The notes under the pieces were generated by a model. The model did no database searches. It saw only the letters and a program-made list of their open reading frames with translations, and was not told the origin of the DNA. A DNA stretch of 57,172 nucleotides from Clostridium sp. Its GTDB lineage: Bacteria > Cyanobacteriota > Vampirovibrionia > Gastranaerophilales > Gastranaerophilaceae. Location of the stretch: NCBI GenBank assembly GCA_018362895.1, contig JAHALR010000011.1:1-57172 (forward strand), in the 5' to 3' direction. Both the position numbers and the translations under genes were made by a program. Shown here piece by piece: positions 14,434-22,644 of the stretch (positions are counted from its first letter, which is position 1; each line of letters begins with the position of its first letter).

Positions 14434-17106
14434 TTATATCATTTTGATTTCTTGCTCAACAATCGCAAGAACTTTGTCGAGGTTGGCTGCGTTTGTTCCT
14501 GCGCCCTGAGCAAAGTTCGGACGTCCGCCGCCTTTGCCCTCAGTTGCCGAGGCAATCTCACCGACGATTTTGCCTGCATTGATTCCTTTTTGGACAAAAC
14601 TGTCAGAAACCTTAACCATGATAAAGACTCCGCCGTCTTTTTTCACCGAGCCTACAACAATAACGCTGTCGCCCAATTTATCGGAAAGTTTTTCAACAAA
14701 TTCTTTAACCATCGCAGGTTCAAAATCTTCGATTTTTGAAATGAAAAGCTTTCCGCCGTTAATGTCCTGTGTTTTGCTCAGGAAGGTAGAGAATTTTGCA
14801 TTCGCAATCTCTTTTTGCAGCTCAACAGTACGTTTTGTGAGAGTTTTGTTTGTTTCAATGAGCTTGTCCACACGCTCACCTATTTCAGATACCTGAGACT
14901 TGAACAGGTGTGCGAGTTTTTCGGCTTCTTTTGCTCTTGCATTAAGGAAGTTGTATGCAGCATCCGAAACCACAATCTCAATACGTCTTGAACCTGCGGA
15001 AATGGCAGATTCTTGAACCACTTTTGCGAGCCTGATTTCTGAAGTGTTTTTGACGTGTGTTCCGCCGCAAAGCTCACGCGAGATGAAATTTCCTGATTCG
15101 TCTTTGATTCCGACTACACGGACTTTGTCGCCGTATTTTTCGCCAAAAAGAGCCATAGCTCCGCATTTTTTAGCCTCTTCTGCGTCCATAACTTCTGTTT
15201 GCTGTACGCAACCTCTTGAAATCCAGCTGTTTAAAATTTCTTCAACCTGTTCGATTTCAGAAGGAGTCATTGCCCTGTCAAATGAGAAATCAAAACGGGC
15301 TTTGTCCGGCTCAACCTGTGACCCTGCTTGTTTTACACCGTTGCCGAGAACTTTTATCAGTGCTGCTTGTAAAAGGTGTGTTGCACTGTGGTGTGAGGTC
15401 ACCTGTTTTCTTCTGTTTGTGTCAATTTGTGCACAAACCTCAACCCCTTCTTCGAGCGTGCCTTCTTTTATTTCAACACGGTGAGCATAAAGGTTGTCAA
15501 CTTTGAAGGTGTTTAAGACTTCTGCTTTGAAGTTTTTGCCTTCAATTACGCCGGTGTCGCCGACCTGACCGCCGCATTCAGCATAAAAAGGTGTTGTGTC
15601 AAGGATTATGTCCACTGTCTCGCCTTCGTCTGCGGAGTTGATTCTTTGTGCATCTTTAACCAGTGCAGTGACTTTTGCTTCTCCGCAGGTTTTTTCGTAC
15701 CCTGTGAAAACAGTTTCGCCTTTTTCTTTTTCAATGTCTATGTAAATAAGGTCGTCTGTCAGGATAATCTTTTGTGCGGCTGCTTTGGCACGTTCTTTTT
15801 GTTCTTTCATGCAGGCTTTGAAGCCTTCTTCGTCCACTTTGATTCCTTTCTCCTGAGCGATTTCAACAGTCAGTTCGAGCGGGAATCCGTATGTGTCGTA
15901 GAGTTTGAAAGCATTTTCGCCCGAGATTTCTTTTGAACCGTCACAAAGCAGGTCGTCGAGGAGTTTTTGTCCTCTGTCTAAAGTCTGTTTGAATTTTTCT
16001 TCTTCTTTTTTAATGACGTCTTTGATTTTTGCTCTGTTTTCGTCAAGCTCAGGGTATGCAGACTTGTAGCTGTCCACTACCGTGTCGACAATGTTGTATA
16101 AAAACGGAAGCTCAAGCCCGAGCATTTTTCCGTGGCGAAGGGCACGTCTCATAATCATACGGAGAACATAGTTTCTGCCTTCATTGCCGGGAACGATTCC
16201 GTCAGAAATCATAAAAGAAACACATCTTGCATGATCTGTAATGATTCTTAAAGAGATATCTGTTTTTTCGTCCTGTTTGTATTTTTTGCCTGTCATTTCA
16301 CAAACTTTATCCAGAATTGGAGTCAAAAGGTCTGTTTCAAAGGTTGAGGTTTTGCCTTGAACAACCATTGCGATTCTTTCAAGCCCCATACCGGTGTCCA
16401 CATTTTTCTTTTCAAGCGGAGTATAGTTTCCTTCTTTGTCTTTGAAAAGTTCTGTGAAAACAAGGTTCCAGATTTCAACCCAGCGGTCGCATTCGCATGT
16501 CGCAACAGAACAATCGTCGCAGCATTTCATATCTTCGCCGAGGTCATAGTGGATTTCAGAGCACGGACCGCACGAGCCTACGTCTGAAACAGGACCCCAG
16601 AAGTTGTCTTTTTTGCCTTTTCTGAAAATTCTTTCAGCAGGGATTCCCACATCGTTGTGCCAGATGTCAAAAGCTTCGTCATCGTCTGTGTAAATTGTGA
16701 TGTAGAGCCTGTTTGGGTCAAGGTGAAGATAGTTTGTCACAAAATCCCACGCCCAGGGTATAACTTCTTTTTTGTAATAGTCGCCGAAAGAGAAATTGCC
16801 CAGCATCTCAAAGAAGGTATGGTGTCTGGGTGTTCTGCCTACGTTTTCGATGTCAGAATCTTTTCCGCCTGCACGTGCACATTTCTGGCAGGTTGTGATT
16901 CTTTTGGGGTCATAGGGGCATTCTTCGTAACCCAAAAAGTAGGGAACAAACTGGAGCATACCCGCTGTGGTCAAAAGTACTGTCGGGTTGTCGGGGATGA
17001 GTGAGGAACTTTTTACAATTGTTGATTGGTGTTTTTCAGCGAAAAACTTCAAGAAGGCTTCTCTGATTTCAGTCCCTGTGAGGGGTTTATGTTGTGTTTC
17101 TGACAT
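14434..17106 (-). CDS. alaS: Alanyl-tRNA synthetase
   Basis: 890 aa from the ATG at 17104-17106, which has an AAAAAGGA site 9 bp upstream; the frame is open to 17169 but earlier ATGs lack spacing. Class II catalytic domain at the N-terminus (REAFLKFFAEKHQ, PDNPTVLLTTAGMLQFVPYFLG, in parts), a Cys-rich insert (CCDDCSVATCECDRW) that is characteristic of a zinc-binding variant, the editing domain zinc motif HSATHLL and CGGTH, and the C-Ala domain ending GGGRPNFAQGAG. It charges tRNA-Ala and clears mischarged Ser/Gly. Last gene of the minus-strand run, with terminator at 14391. No T-box is seen in the 87-bp gap upstream. Confidence 0.97.
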   Translation of the reverse strand: MSETQHKPLTGTEIREAFLKFFAEKHQSTIVKSSSLIPDNPTVLLTTAGMLQFVPYFLGYEECPYDPKRITTCQKCARAGGKDSDIENVGRTPRHHTFFEMLGNFSFGDYYKKEVIPWAWDFVTNYLHLDPNRLYITIYTDDDEAFDIWHNDVGIPAERIFRKGKKDNFWGPVSDVGSCGPCSEIHYDLGEDMKCCDDCSVATCECDRWVEIWNLVFTELFKDKEGNYTPLEKKNVDTGMGLERIAMVVQGKTSTFETDLLTPILDKVCEMTGKKYKQDEKTDISLRIITDHARCVSFMISDGIVPGNEGRNYVLRMIMRRALRHGKMLGLELPFLYNIVDTVVDSYKSAYPELDENRAKIKDVIKKEEEKFKQTLDRGQKLLDDLLCDGSKEISGENAFKLYDTYGFPLELTVEIAQEKGIKVDEEGFKACMKEQKERAKAAAQKIILTDDLIYIDIEKEKGETVFTGYEKTCGEAKVTALVKDAQRINSADEGETVDIILDTTPFYAECGGQVGDTGVIEGKNFKAEVLNTFKVDNLYAHRVEIKEGTLEEGVEVCAQIDTNRRKQVTSHHSATHLLQAALIKVLGNGVKQAGSQVEPDKARFDFSFDRAMTPSEIEQVEEILNSWISRGCVQQTEVMDAEEAKKCGAMALFGEKYGDKVRVVGIKDESGNFISRELCGGTHVKNTSEIRLAKVVQESAISAGSRRIEIVVSDAAYNFLNARAKEAEKLAHLFKSQVSEIGERVDKLIETNKTLTKRTVELQKEIANAKFSTFLSKTQDINGGKLFISKIEDFEPAMVKEFVEKLSDKLGDSVIVVGSVKKDGGVFIMVKVSDSFVQKGINAGKIVGEIASATEGKGGGRPNFAQGAGTNAANLDKVLAIVEQEIKMI

Positions 17107-17193
17107 ACTAATCATTCCTTTTTCTTTTAATTGTGTATGTCTAAATTTTAATATAAAAACAGAAAGCAAGCCAGATAGTTTGTATCTGTGTTG

Positions 17194-17862
17194 CTATATT
17201 ATATTTCTTAAAAATTTTGCCCTGTGCCATTTTGTCGGACCGAATTTCTTTATCGCCTCAACGTGCTGTGCGGTGAGATAGCCTTTGTTCTTGTCCCAGC
17301 CGTATTCGGGATAATCCTTTGAAAGTGCCTCCATAAATTTGTCACGGGTGACTTTGGCAAGGATGCTTGCTGCTGCAATTGCAGCTGACTTTGAGTCGCC
17401 TTTTATGACACACTCCTGTTTTATGCTGAAATTTTTTATGAGTTTGTTTCCGTCCACAAGCACTTTACAGCTGTTTCCGATAAGGTGTTTTCGAACATCC
17501 ATACAAGCCTGCTTCATGCAGTCTAAAGATGTGTTCAGGATGTTTTTCTTCTCAATATCTTCGACACTGCCTGCTTGAATCGAGCACACAGCACATTGAA
17601 TTATTACCTCAAAAAGCTCGTTTCTCTGCTTTTCTGTTAATTTTTTTGAATCGTTCAAATCTGCAAGCAGCCTGAAAAGCTGTTCATCAAAATATTTGAA
17701 ACACACTGCTGCTGCAAAAACAGGTCCTGCGCCGGGCCCTCTTCCTGCTTCATCCGTGCCTATGATAAAATCTTCACTTTGAAGCGCCTCATTGTCAAAC
17801 GCAAAAAGTTCTTTAATTATGCTCGGCTTGGGCGTTTTGGTTTTCTTTGTTTTCGAAATCAT
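17194..17862 (-). CDS. rnhB: Ribonuclease HII
   Basis: 222 aa. Motif GTDEAGRGPGAGPV (about 38-51) supplies the Asp-Glu metal ligands, NDSKKLTEKQR follows, then LVDGNKLI and SAAIAAASILAKVTRDKFM with the later Asp, and the C-terminal YGWDKNKGYLT.QHVEAI...GPTKWHR. It nicks RNA in DNA-RNA hybrids. The N-terminus carries about 30 extra residues (KTKKTKTPK) that overlap the end of rbgA by 50 bp, in the rplS-rbgA-rnhB order common in bacteria. Confidence 0.95.
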   Translation of the reverse strand: MISKTKKTKTPKPSIIKELFAFDNEALQSEDFIIGTDEAGRGPGAGPVFAAAVCFKYFDEQLFRLLADLNDSKKLTEKQRNELFEVIIQCAVCSIQAGSVEDIEKKNILNTSLDCMKQACMDVRKHLIGNSCKVLVDGNKLIKNFSIKQECVIKGDSKSAAIAAASILAKVTRDKFMEALSKDYPEYGWDKNKGYLTAQHVEAIKKFGPTKWHRAKFLRNII

Positions 17863-18685
17863 CCAGAGTAAATCTTCCTATTCTTCCCGAACGAAAATCC
17901 GTCAAGACCATTACTGACGCTCTTATTATATCAGGTTCGGAATTTTTTACAATCCAATTTCTGCTTTTTGCAACCTGCGAAAGTGAAATTTCGTCCGTGA
18001 GATTGTAATATTCTTTGACTTTTTCGGGATATTTCACAGCAAGAATTTCAAGAAGCTCTTGAGCAACCTCCTCATTTTCGTAGGCATTTTCGCTTACCGA
18101 GTTTACCATGGCGAGCTTGCCTGCTTTAATCTGGTCTTCTTGCTTGAGCGGGATAATCCCCGGTGTGTCAAGAAGGTCGATTTTCGGGTTTACTCTGACC
18201 CACTGCTGCTGTCTTGTTACACCGGCTTTTGCGCCGACTTTGGCTTTGCCTTTTCTTATGAGTTTGTTGATTATACTCGACTTGCCCACGTTTGGCATCC
18301 CCACTACCACGACACGTGCGGGTCTCGGGAGCAGTCCTTTTGCCACGAGTTTGTCGATTCTGGGTTTTGCAAGTTCAATAACCTTTTTTTCTATCAGAGA
18401 AATGTCATTGTTTTTTGAAGCACAGGAGGCTATCACAGGGAAGCCTGTTTTTTCTTCGTAATATTTTGTCCACTCCTTGAGCCTTGTTTCGTCTGCAAGA
18501 TCGGACTTGTTCAAAACAATCAGTCTGGGTTTTTCGCCCAGCAGTTTTTTTATGTCGGGATAAACAGAGCTGTCCGGGATTCTTGCATCAAGAACTTCAA
18601 TTACAACATCAACGAGGTTGATGAGTTCTTTGAGCTTTTTTTCTGCTTTTGCGATGTGTCCGGGGTACCAGTGGATGTGTGCCAT
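17813..18685 (-). CDS. rbgA: Ribosome biogenesis GTPase RbgA/YlqF
   Basis: 290 aa, circularly permuted GTPase: G4 NKSDL (about 58-62) comes first, then G1 GMPNVGKSSIINKL (about 127-140), G2 'GVTRQQQW' and G3 DTPGI. The N-terminal HWYPGHIAKAEKKLKEL is diagnostic. RbgA matures the 50S subunit. Located between rplS and rnhB on the same strand; the 3' end overlaps rnhB by 50 bp. A GC-rich hairpin sits in the gap after rplS. Confidence 0.95.
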   Translation of the reverse strand: MAHIHWYPGHIAKAEKKLKELINLVDVVIEVLDARIPDSSVYPDIKKLLGEKPRLIVLNKSDLADETRLKEWTKYYEEKTGFPVIASCASKNNDISLIEKKVIELAKPRIDKLVAKGLLPRPARVVVVGMPNVGKSSIINKLIRKGKAKVGAKAGVTRQQQWVRVNPKIDLLDTPGIIPLKQEDQIKAGKLAMVNSVSENAYENEEVAQELLEILAVKYPEKVKEYYNLTDEISLSQVAKSRNWIVKNSEPDIIRASVMVLTDFRSGRIGRFTLDDFENKENQNAQAEHN

Positions 18686-18710
18686 AAATTGTCCTTGTAT
18701 AATTATAAAT

Positions 18711-18741
18711 AAAGCGGCAAATGTTTAATGTTTGCCGCTTT
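18711..18741 (-). terminator. Hairpin between rplS and rbgA
   Basis: An 11-bp perfect stem, AAAGCGGCAAA / TTTGCCGCTTT (18711-18721 and 18731-18741), loop of 9. The minus-strand side is followed by a weak T-rich stretch, so it can terminate or attenuate rplS readthrough into rbgA. Confidence 0.6.
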
Positions 18742-18765
18742 GTGATTTTTTGTTTGAAAAAAAGA

Positions 18766-19122
18766 TTATCTTTTTTCGATTTTTTCTTTAATTCTTGTAG
18801 CTTTGCCTGAACGTTCTCTGAGGTAGTATAATTTAGCTCTTCTAACGTCCCCTCTTCTAACAACTTGAATTTTTTCAAGTCTCGGAGAGTAAACAGGGAA
18901 AACTCTTTCAACACCAACACCCTGGAAAGTTTTTCTTACGGTGATAGTTTTGCCTACGCCTGAGCCTCTCTTTTTAATGATGATACCTTCGAAAGCCTGA
19001 GTTCTTTCTTTGTTGCCTTCGATAATTCTAACGAAAACTTTAACAGTATCGCCGGGGTTCAATTCAGGCAAACTGCTGTTTTCAACATGTTTTTTTCCTA
19101 ATGCTTCAACTATCGGATTCAT
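18766..19122 (-). CDS. rplS: Ribosomal protein bL19
   Basis: 118 aa, normal length. Signature 'NPGDTVKVFVRIIEGNKERTQAFEG' (in part: PGDTVKVFVRIIEG), 'IIIKKRGSGVGKTITVRK', 'GVGVERVFPVYSPR' and 'RRGDVRRAKLYYLRERSGKATRIKEK' all match. It sits at the 30S-50S interface. The usual partner genes trmD and rimM are not adjacent; nagZ lies upstream instead. Confidence 0.97.
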   Translation of the reverse strand: MNPIVEALGKKHVENSSLPELNPGDTVKVFVRIIEGNKERTQAFEGIIIKKRGSGVGKTITVRKTFQGVGVERVFPVYSPRLEKIQVVRRGDVRRAKLYYLRERSGKATRIKEKIEKR

Positions 19123-19214
19123 TTTTTTATTCCTTATATTTAATCTGATTTTAATGACAATAAATAAATCTTAATAAAAACATAATTTCTTATCAAGTGT
19201 TTCGCTTGAGTTAT

Positions 19215-20219
19215 CTAAACATTTGTTAATCTTTGTTTTTTTAAACAGTTTATTTTCTCAATCGAGGTATCGATTTTCGAGATGTCAATGTTTCCTTTTT
19301 CTGCTTCGAGAGCAAGTTTTTCAATGAGAGAGAGGGTTTCTTTGTCTGCATTTCGGAAAATAAACATGTTTATTCCGGCTTCGATTCCGAGCCTGCAAGC
19401 CTCAAAGGAAGAAAAACCTTTTATTCCGCCCATAACCATGTCATCGGAAATTACGACCCCGTTGAACTTGAGTTTGTTTCGAAGATACTTTGTGATTACA
19501 TTTTTTGAAATCGAAGAGGGCAAAGCTTCTTTCTCAAAAGCGGTAAAATGGATATGTGCAACCATTATTGCAGGCAAAAGCCCTTTATGAATCAGAGCGG
19601 CAAACGGCTTTATGTGAATGTTTTCAAGCTCTTCAAGGCTCAAATCGACTACGGGCATAGCCTTATGTGAATCGATTGATGTGTCTCCGTGACCCGGAAA
19701 GTGTTTGCCCACTGGAATGATTCCGTTTTCAAGATAGGTTTGAGCCGCCGTAGTGCCGAATTCTGTAACCTCATGTGTATTTGAAGAATACGCACGCTCG
19801 GCTATAATCGGGTTTGTGGGGTTTGTGTTCACGTCGAGAACAGGCGCAAAATTCATGTTCAAGCCAAAATCTTTCAACTCAAGCGCAATCTCACGGGTTT
19901 GGGCTTTTACAAACCCGATTCCTTTTTTTGCGCAAGTTTCAGCACTCAAGTATTTTGAGCCGTTATAAAGGTTCAGTGTGCGCTCAACCCTTCCGCCTTC
20001 CTGGTCAATGCTTAAAATAAGCGGTTTGTCTTTTTGCTCACGGCTTTTTAGCGTTTTAACCGCAGATTTGAACTGCTCTTTTGTTTTTATATTTCTTGTG
20101 AAAAAAATCACCCCGCCCAGTCCGTCTTCCACAAGCTTCAAAAACTCCGGTGCCGGATTTTCTTCCTCATATCCGAGGATGAACATAGAGAGGATTTTTT
20201 TTCTTAAATCATTTTTCAT
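19215..20219 (-). CDS. nagZ: Beta-N-acetylhexosaminidase, GH3 (NagZ-like)
   Basis: 334 aa single-domain GH3. 'LSIDQEGGRVERT', the NagZ loop 'GKHFPGHGDTSIDSH' (His-Asp acid/base pair) and 'GVVISDDMVMGG' with the Asp nucleophile are visible. No signal peptide, so cytoplasmic peptidoglycan recycling (removing GlcNAc from muropeptides) is likely. It precedes rplS on the minus strand with a 92-bp gap. Divergent from the TPR gene. Confidence 0.92.
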   Translation of the reverse strand: MKNDLRKKILSMFILGYEEENPAPEFLKLVEDGLGGVIFFTRNIKTKEQFKSAVKTLKSREQKDKPLILSIDQEGGRVERTLNLYNGSKYLSAETCAKKGIGFVKAQTREIALELKDFGLNMNFAPVLDVNTNPTNPIIAERAYSSNTHEVTEFGTTAAQTYLENGIIPVGKHFPGHGDTSIDSHKAMPVVDLSLEELENIHIKPFAALIHKGLLPAIMVAHIHFTAFEKEALPSSISKNVITKYLRNKLKFNGVVISDDMVMGGIKGFSSFEACRLGIEAGINMFIFRNADKETLSLIEKLALEAEKGNIDISKIDTSIEKINCLKKQRLTNV

Positions 20220-20327
20220 AAAAAATATTTTACATCAAACGGATGAGTGTCTGTAATTTTTTTTTATTATAGAATAATATATTAGCAGGAGTATATTTTT
20301 ATAGCCTGAGGGCGGAGAGTTTAAAAA

Positions 20328-20852
20328 ATGAAAAAGACTTTAGTTTTATTGCTGGTAGGATTGATTATTTTTTCAATGGCGTCAAAGGATTCTATGGCGG
20401 CTAAACGTTCTAAAAAATCAGCAGGTGCAATTTCTCAGGAGGAAATGGTTACCATGGCTGAGACAATTGATAAACTCACAAGAAAAGTTTATGCAAACTC
20501 TTTGTTTTCACCTCAGGACAATTCGAGCATGATTGAGATAAAAATCAAACTCGACAACCAGATGCTTGTTGCGCCGGATGTTTCTCTTGCGCCGTTGTAT
20601 TATAAAGCTGCAAACCTTTATAAAGCCAGAGAATATAAACAAGAAGCAATAGATTGTTACCAAACAATACTTGAAAATTTCCCCGACACAGCACTTGCAC
20701 CTAAAGCCAGACAGGCTTTGCAGGCTATGGGTGTGGCTGTTGTAGATCCGAATGCTGTTCAAGAGGACGGCTCAGCCACAGGCCAGGCTGCTGATACTCA
20801 GCCTCAGGAGAATGCACAGAGCGATTCTCAGGCAGAACAGCCTCAAAATTAG
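20328..20852 (+). CDS. Exported TPR-like protein
   Basis: 174 aa. Signal peptide (KKTLVLLLVGLIIFSMASKDSMA) ending near residue 25, then an all-helical region with one clear tetratricopeptide unit at about 88-130 (YYKAANLYKAREYKQEAIDC and FPDTALAPKARQAL), and a Gln/Ala/Asp-rich disordered tail of 35 residues. Resembles YbgF/BamD-type periplasmic TPR proteins but is too short for a firm call. GGAGAG ribosome site. Confidence 0.7.
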   Translation: MKKTLVLLLVGLIIFSMASKDSMAAKRSKKSAGAISQEEMVTMAETIDKLTRKVYANSLFSPQDNSSMIEIKIKLDNQMLVAPDVSLAPLYYKAANLYKAREYKQEAIDCYQTILENFPDTALAPKARQALQAMGVAVVDPNAVQEDGSATGQAADTQPQENAQSDSQAEQPQN

Positions 20853-20938
20853 ATGAATTAACCTAGCTCCCGTGTCTGATTCAACTTGCGGAATTTGAAG
20901 TTAGTATGTGTCTGCATACACAATTATGGAGACTGATT

Positions 20939-21250
20939 ATGCCGCATTTTGAAAATTCCTGCAATGTCAAACATTGTGATAGAAAATTGACCAAAGAGGA
21001 GCTTATCAGAGGAATAAGATTTAATATTGCAGCGGAATACGAAGCTATTCAGCTTTATGAGCAAATAAAAGAATCAACTGACAACGAGCTTGTGCATACG
21101 GTTTTGACGGATATTGTCAATGAAGAAAGAGAACACGCAGGCGAGCTGTTCAAGCTCTTGATTACGCTTGACCCTGAGGAAGCAAAATATTACGGCGAGG
21201 GTGCTCACGAAGTTGAAGATATGATGGACGGAAAAAAGAAACCAAGATAA
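20939..21250 (+). CDS. Ferritin-like diiron protein
   Basis: 103 aa from ATG 20939 (GGAG eight bases upstream); the frame opens earlier at 20906. Ferritin-like half: 'GIRFNIAAEYEAIQLYEQIKE' supplies Glu residues with the E-x6-Y feature, and 'DIVNEEREHAGELFKLLITLDPEE' supplies an ExxH (EREH). Two metal-binding helices only, so it must dimerise to form a four-helix site, like encapsulin-associated ferritins or rubrerythrin-like small proteins. No rubredoxin domain. The DUF2769 gene follows 10 bp downstream. No encapsulin gene in the window. Confidence 0.75.
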   Translation: MPHFENSCNVKHCDRKLTKEELIRGIRFNIAAEYEAIQLYEQIKESTDNELVHTVLTDIVNEEREHAGELFKLLITLDPEEAKYYGEGAHEVEDMMDGKKKPR

Positions 21251-21260
21251 GGAGAAAAAA

Positions 21261-21539
21261 ATGACACAGGTGGAGAGAACAAAAGAAAATTTAGAACAGT
21301 GCAATTGTTTGAAATGCCCTTCTTATACAACCTCTTGCAAAATAAAAGAAATGCCTCACAATCTTGTTGATATGATGAAGGGGCTTGAAAATGTTGAAGG
21401 GCTGGAGAATCTCTTTTGTGCATATACAAAAAGCAGATGTATAGACGAGGACAAGGGATGTTTGTGCAATGTTTGTCGTGTGCATGACAAATATGACCTC
21501 GAGGACGGCCACTATTGTATAACGGAGGGCGGATATTAA
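21261..21539 (+). CDS. DUF2769-like cysteine-rich protein
   Basis: 92 aa with about ten Cys: CNCLKCPSY near the N-terminus, 'TTSCK', 'LFCAYTKSRC', 'KGCLCNVCRVHDKYDL' and a final 'HYCITEGGY'. This pattern matches DUF2769, a family of Cys-rich proteins of unknown role, probably metal binding. AAGGAG ribosome site, 10 bp after the ferritin-like gene: one operon. The last codons GGA-TAT-TAA belong to the terminal inverted repeat of the palindromic element at 21531, so the end of the protein may have been set by its insertion. Confidence 0.8.
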   Translation: MTQVERTKENLEQCNCLKCPSYTTSCKIKEMPHNLVDMMKGLENVEGLENLFCAYTKSRCIDEDKGCLCNVCRVHDKYDLEDGHYCITEGGY

Positions 21540-21613
21540 CAGGCACGCCGCGTCACGAAGTGACCCAGTGCCTATGTGAAGCCGGACGTAACTCCGGCGA
21601 AACGTTAATATCC
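21531..21613. mobile_element. MITE/REP-like palindromic element
   Basis: Perfect 10-bp terminal inverted repeats (GGATATTAAC at 21531-21540; GTTAATATCC at 21604-21613) enclose a GC-rich core with two hairpins: GGCAC..GTCAC-GAA-GTGAC..GTGCC and GCCGGA-N6-TCCGGC (about 21581-21598). No coding capacity. The element's left end supplies the stop codon of the DUF2769 gene. Confidence 0.6.
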
Positions 21614-21619
21614 AAGACA

Positions 21620-21656
21620 GCGGATATTAACAGGCACGCCGCGTCACGGAGTGACC
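21620..21656. repeat. Second, truncated copy of the palindromic element
   Basis: 37 bp identical to 21529-21565 except one base (A/G in the GTCACG[A/G]AGTGAC hairpin loop). The right half is missing; only GTTAA-like remnants follow at 21661-21665. Confidence 0.7.
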
Positions 21657-21662
21657 TGAGTG

Positions 21663-22385
21663 TTAAAACTTAGAGACATAACGGCGTACATAAAAGTTCG
21701 GGTCATCTTTCAATGACTCTTTAAGCTCTTCCCACTCTTTTTCACGGGGAGAGCTTTCCCTTTTTGTGTGGTTTGCAAGAATCATCGCGCTTTTTTCTCT
21801 GATTGTGTAATCTCGAAATTTACACGTGCGTTTCAACACAGAAAAAAGCTTGCTGTCAAAAGGAGCATTGCCAAACGTCAGCATCTCAAGGCACCAGTAG
21901 AGATTGAAAAGCTTTTTTGTATAGCGGTTACTTCTTTTAAGAAGCTCAAGCTCTTCAAAAATTTTTTCTATCCTGTTGTAAAGCTTTTCGAAAAAATATT
22001 CTCTGTAATCAGACCCTTCAATAAGTTTAGGAATCGCTTCTATCAGTGTACGGCAGATATTGGGGTTTATGTCATTTATCCCCTTCAACAAAGAGTCCAT
22101 AGCATATTTGTTTTGAAAAAGATTATTATATTTTCCGTTTAGTATAATTTCGTTCAGTTTTTGTGCTGTTGATTCTCTGACTATGCCGTGGTGCTCTGTC
22201 AGGTGAAAAATAAGCAGTTGAGCTTCTTCGGGGTTTTTTAATTCATTGATTTTCAATATGCAAATCTGCTTTTTTACATCATCTTCGCCTCTTAGAATCT
22301 CAAAAAGCTCCCCGTGCGAAAACTCTCTTTCACAAAATTCGCAGGCTTTTTCTATATCATTTATTATTTTAATCTCTTCTGTCAT
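21663..22385 (-). CDS. Helical-repeat (HEAT-like) protein
   Basis: About 240 aa from the ATG at 22383-22385 (upstream GTG at 22445 gives a hydrophobic, unlikely extension). All-helical with leucine-rich repeats of about 35 residues ('LLIFHLTEHHGIVRESTAQKL', 'ICRTLIEAIPKL', 'DYTIREKSAMILANH', in parts), as in HEAT/armadillo proteins; residues near the end (DDPNFYVRRYVSKF) form a last repeat. Interaction scaffold; partner unknown. No strong ribosome site. Confidence 0.65.
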   Translation of the reverse strand: MTEEIKIINDIEKACEFCEREFSHGELFEILRGEDDVKKQICILKINELKNPEEAQLLIFHLTEHHGIVRESTAQKLNEIILNGKYNNLFQNKYAMDSLLKGINDINPNICRTLIEAIPKLIEGSDYREYFFEKLYNRIEKIFEELELLKRSNRYTKKLFNLYWCLEMLTFGNAPFDSKLFSVLKRTCKFRDYTIREKSAMILANHTKRESSPREKEWEELKESLKDDPNFYVRRYVSKF

Positions 22386-22469
22386 AAACAGTAATATACC
22401 ATAATCGGGGCTTAAAAAAAGGCTGTATGAAGAATAAAATGACACAGAGATTGAGAAAGGGACAAAACC

Positions 22470-22637
22470 GTGAGAGAAATTGTAGATTTTATGAAAGAAC
22501 TGCTTCTTTTGAAAAAAGAGGACAAAAAACTGGTCGGGCTTACGAGCTTTAAACGTGCAAGAAAGCCTGTAATTCCCAAAGCAAGAAAAAAAGTGAGCAA
22601 AGAAGTCAAGCTTTCTGACCTTATGAGAAGAGCCTGA
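22470..22637 (+). CDS. Small basic protein of unknown function
   Basis: GTG at 22470 with GAAAGGG eight bases upstream; 55 codons to TGA 22635-22637. The product is strongly basic (KRARKPVIPKARKKVSKEVKL) with a hydrophobic N-terminal helix (FMKELLLLKK). The next gene begins within 8-56 bp, so it may be a leader of that operon. No family recognised. Confidence 0.5.
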   Translation: MREIVDFMKELLLLKKEDKKLVGLTSFKRARKPVIPKARKKVSKEVKLSDLMRRA

Positions 22638-22644
22638 GGGGTGT

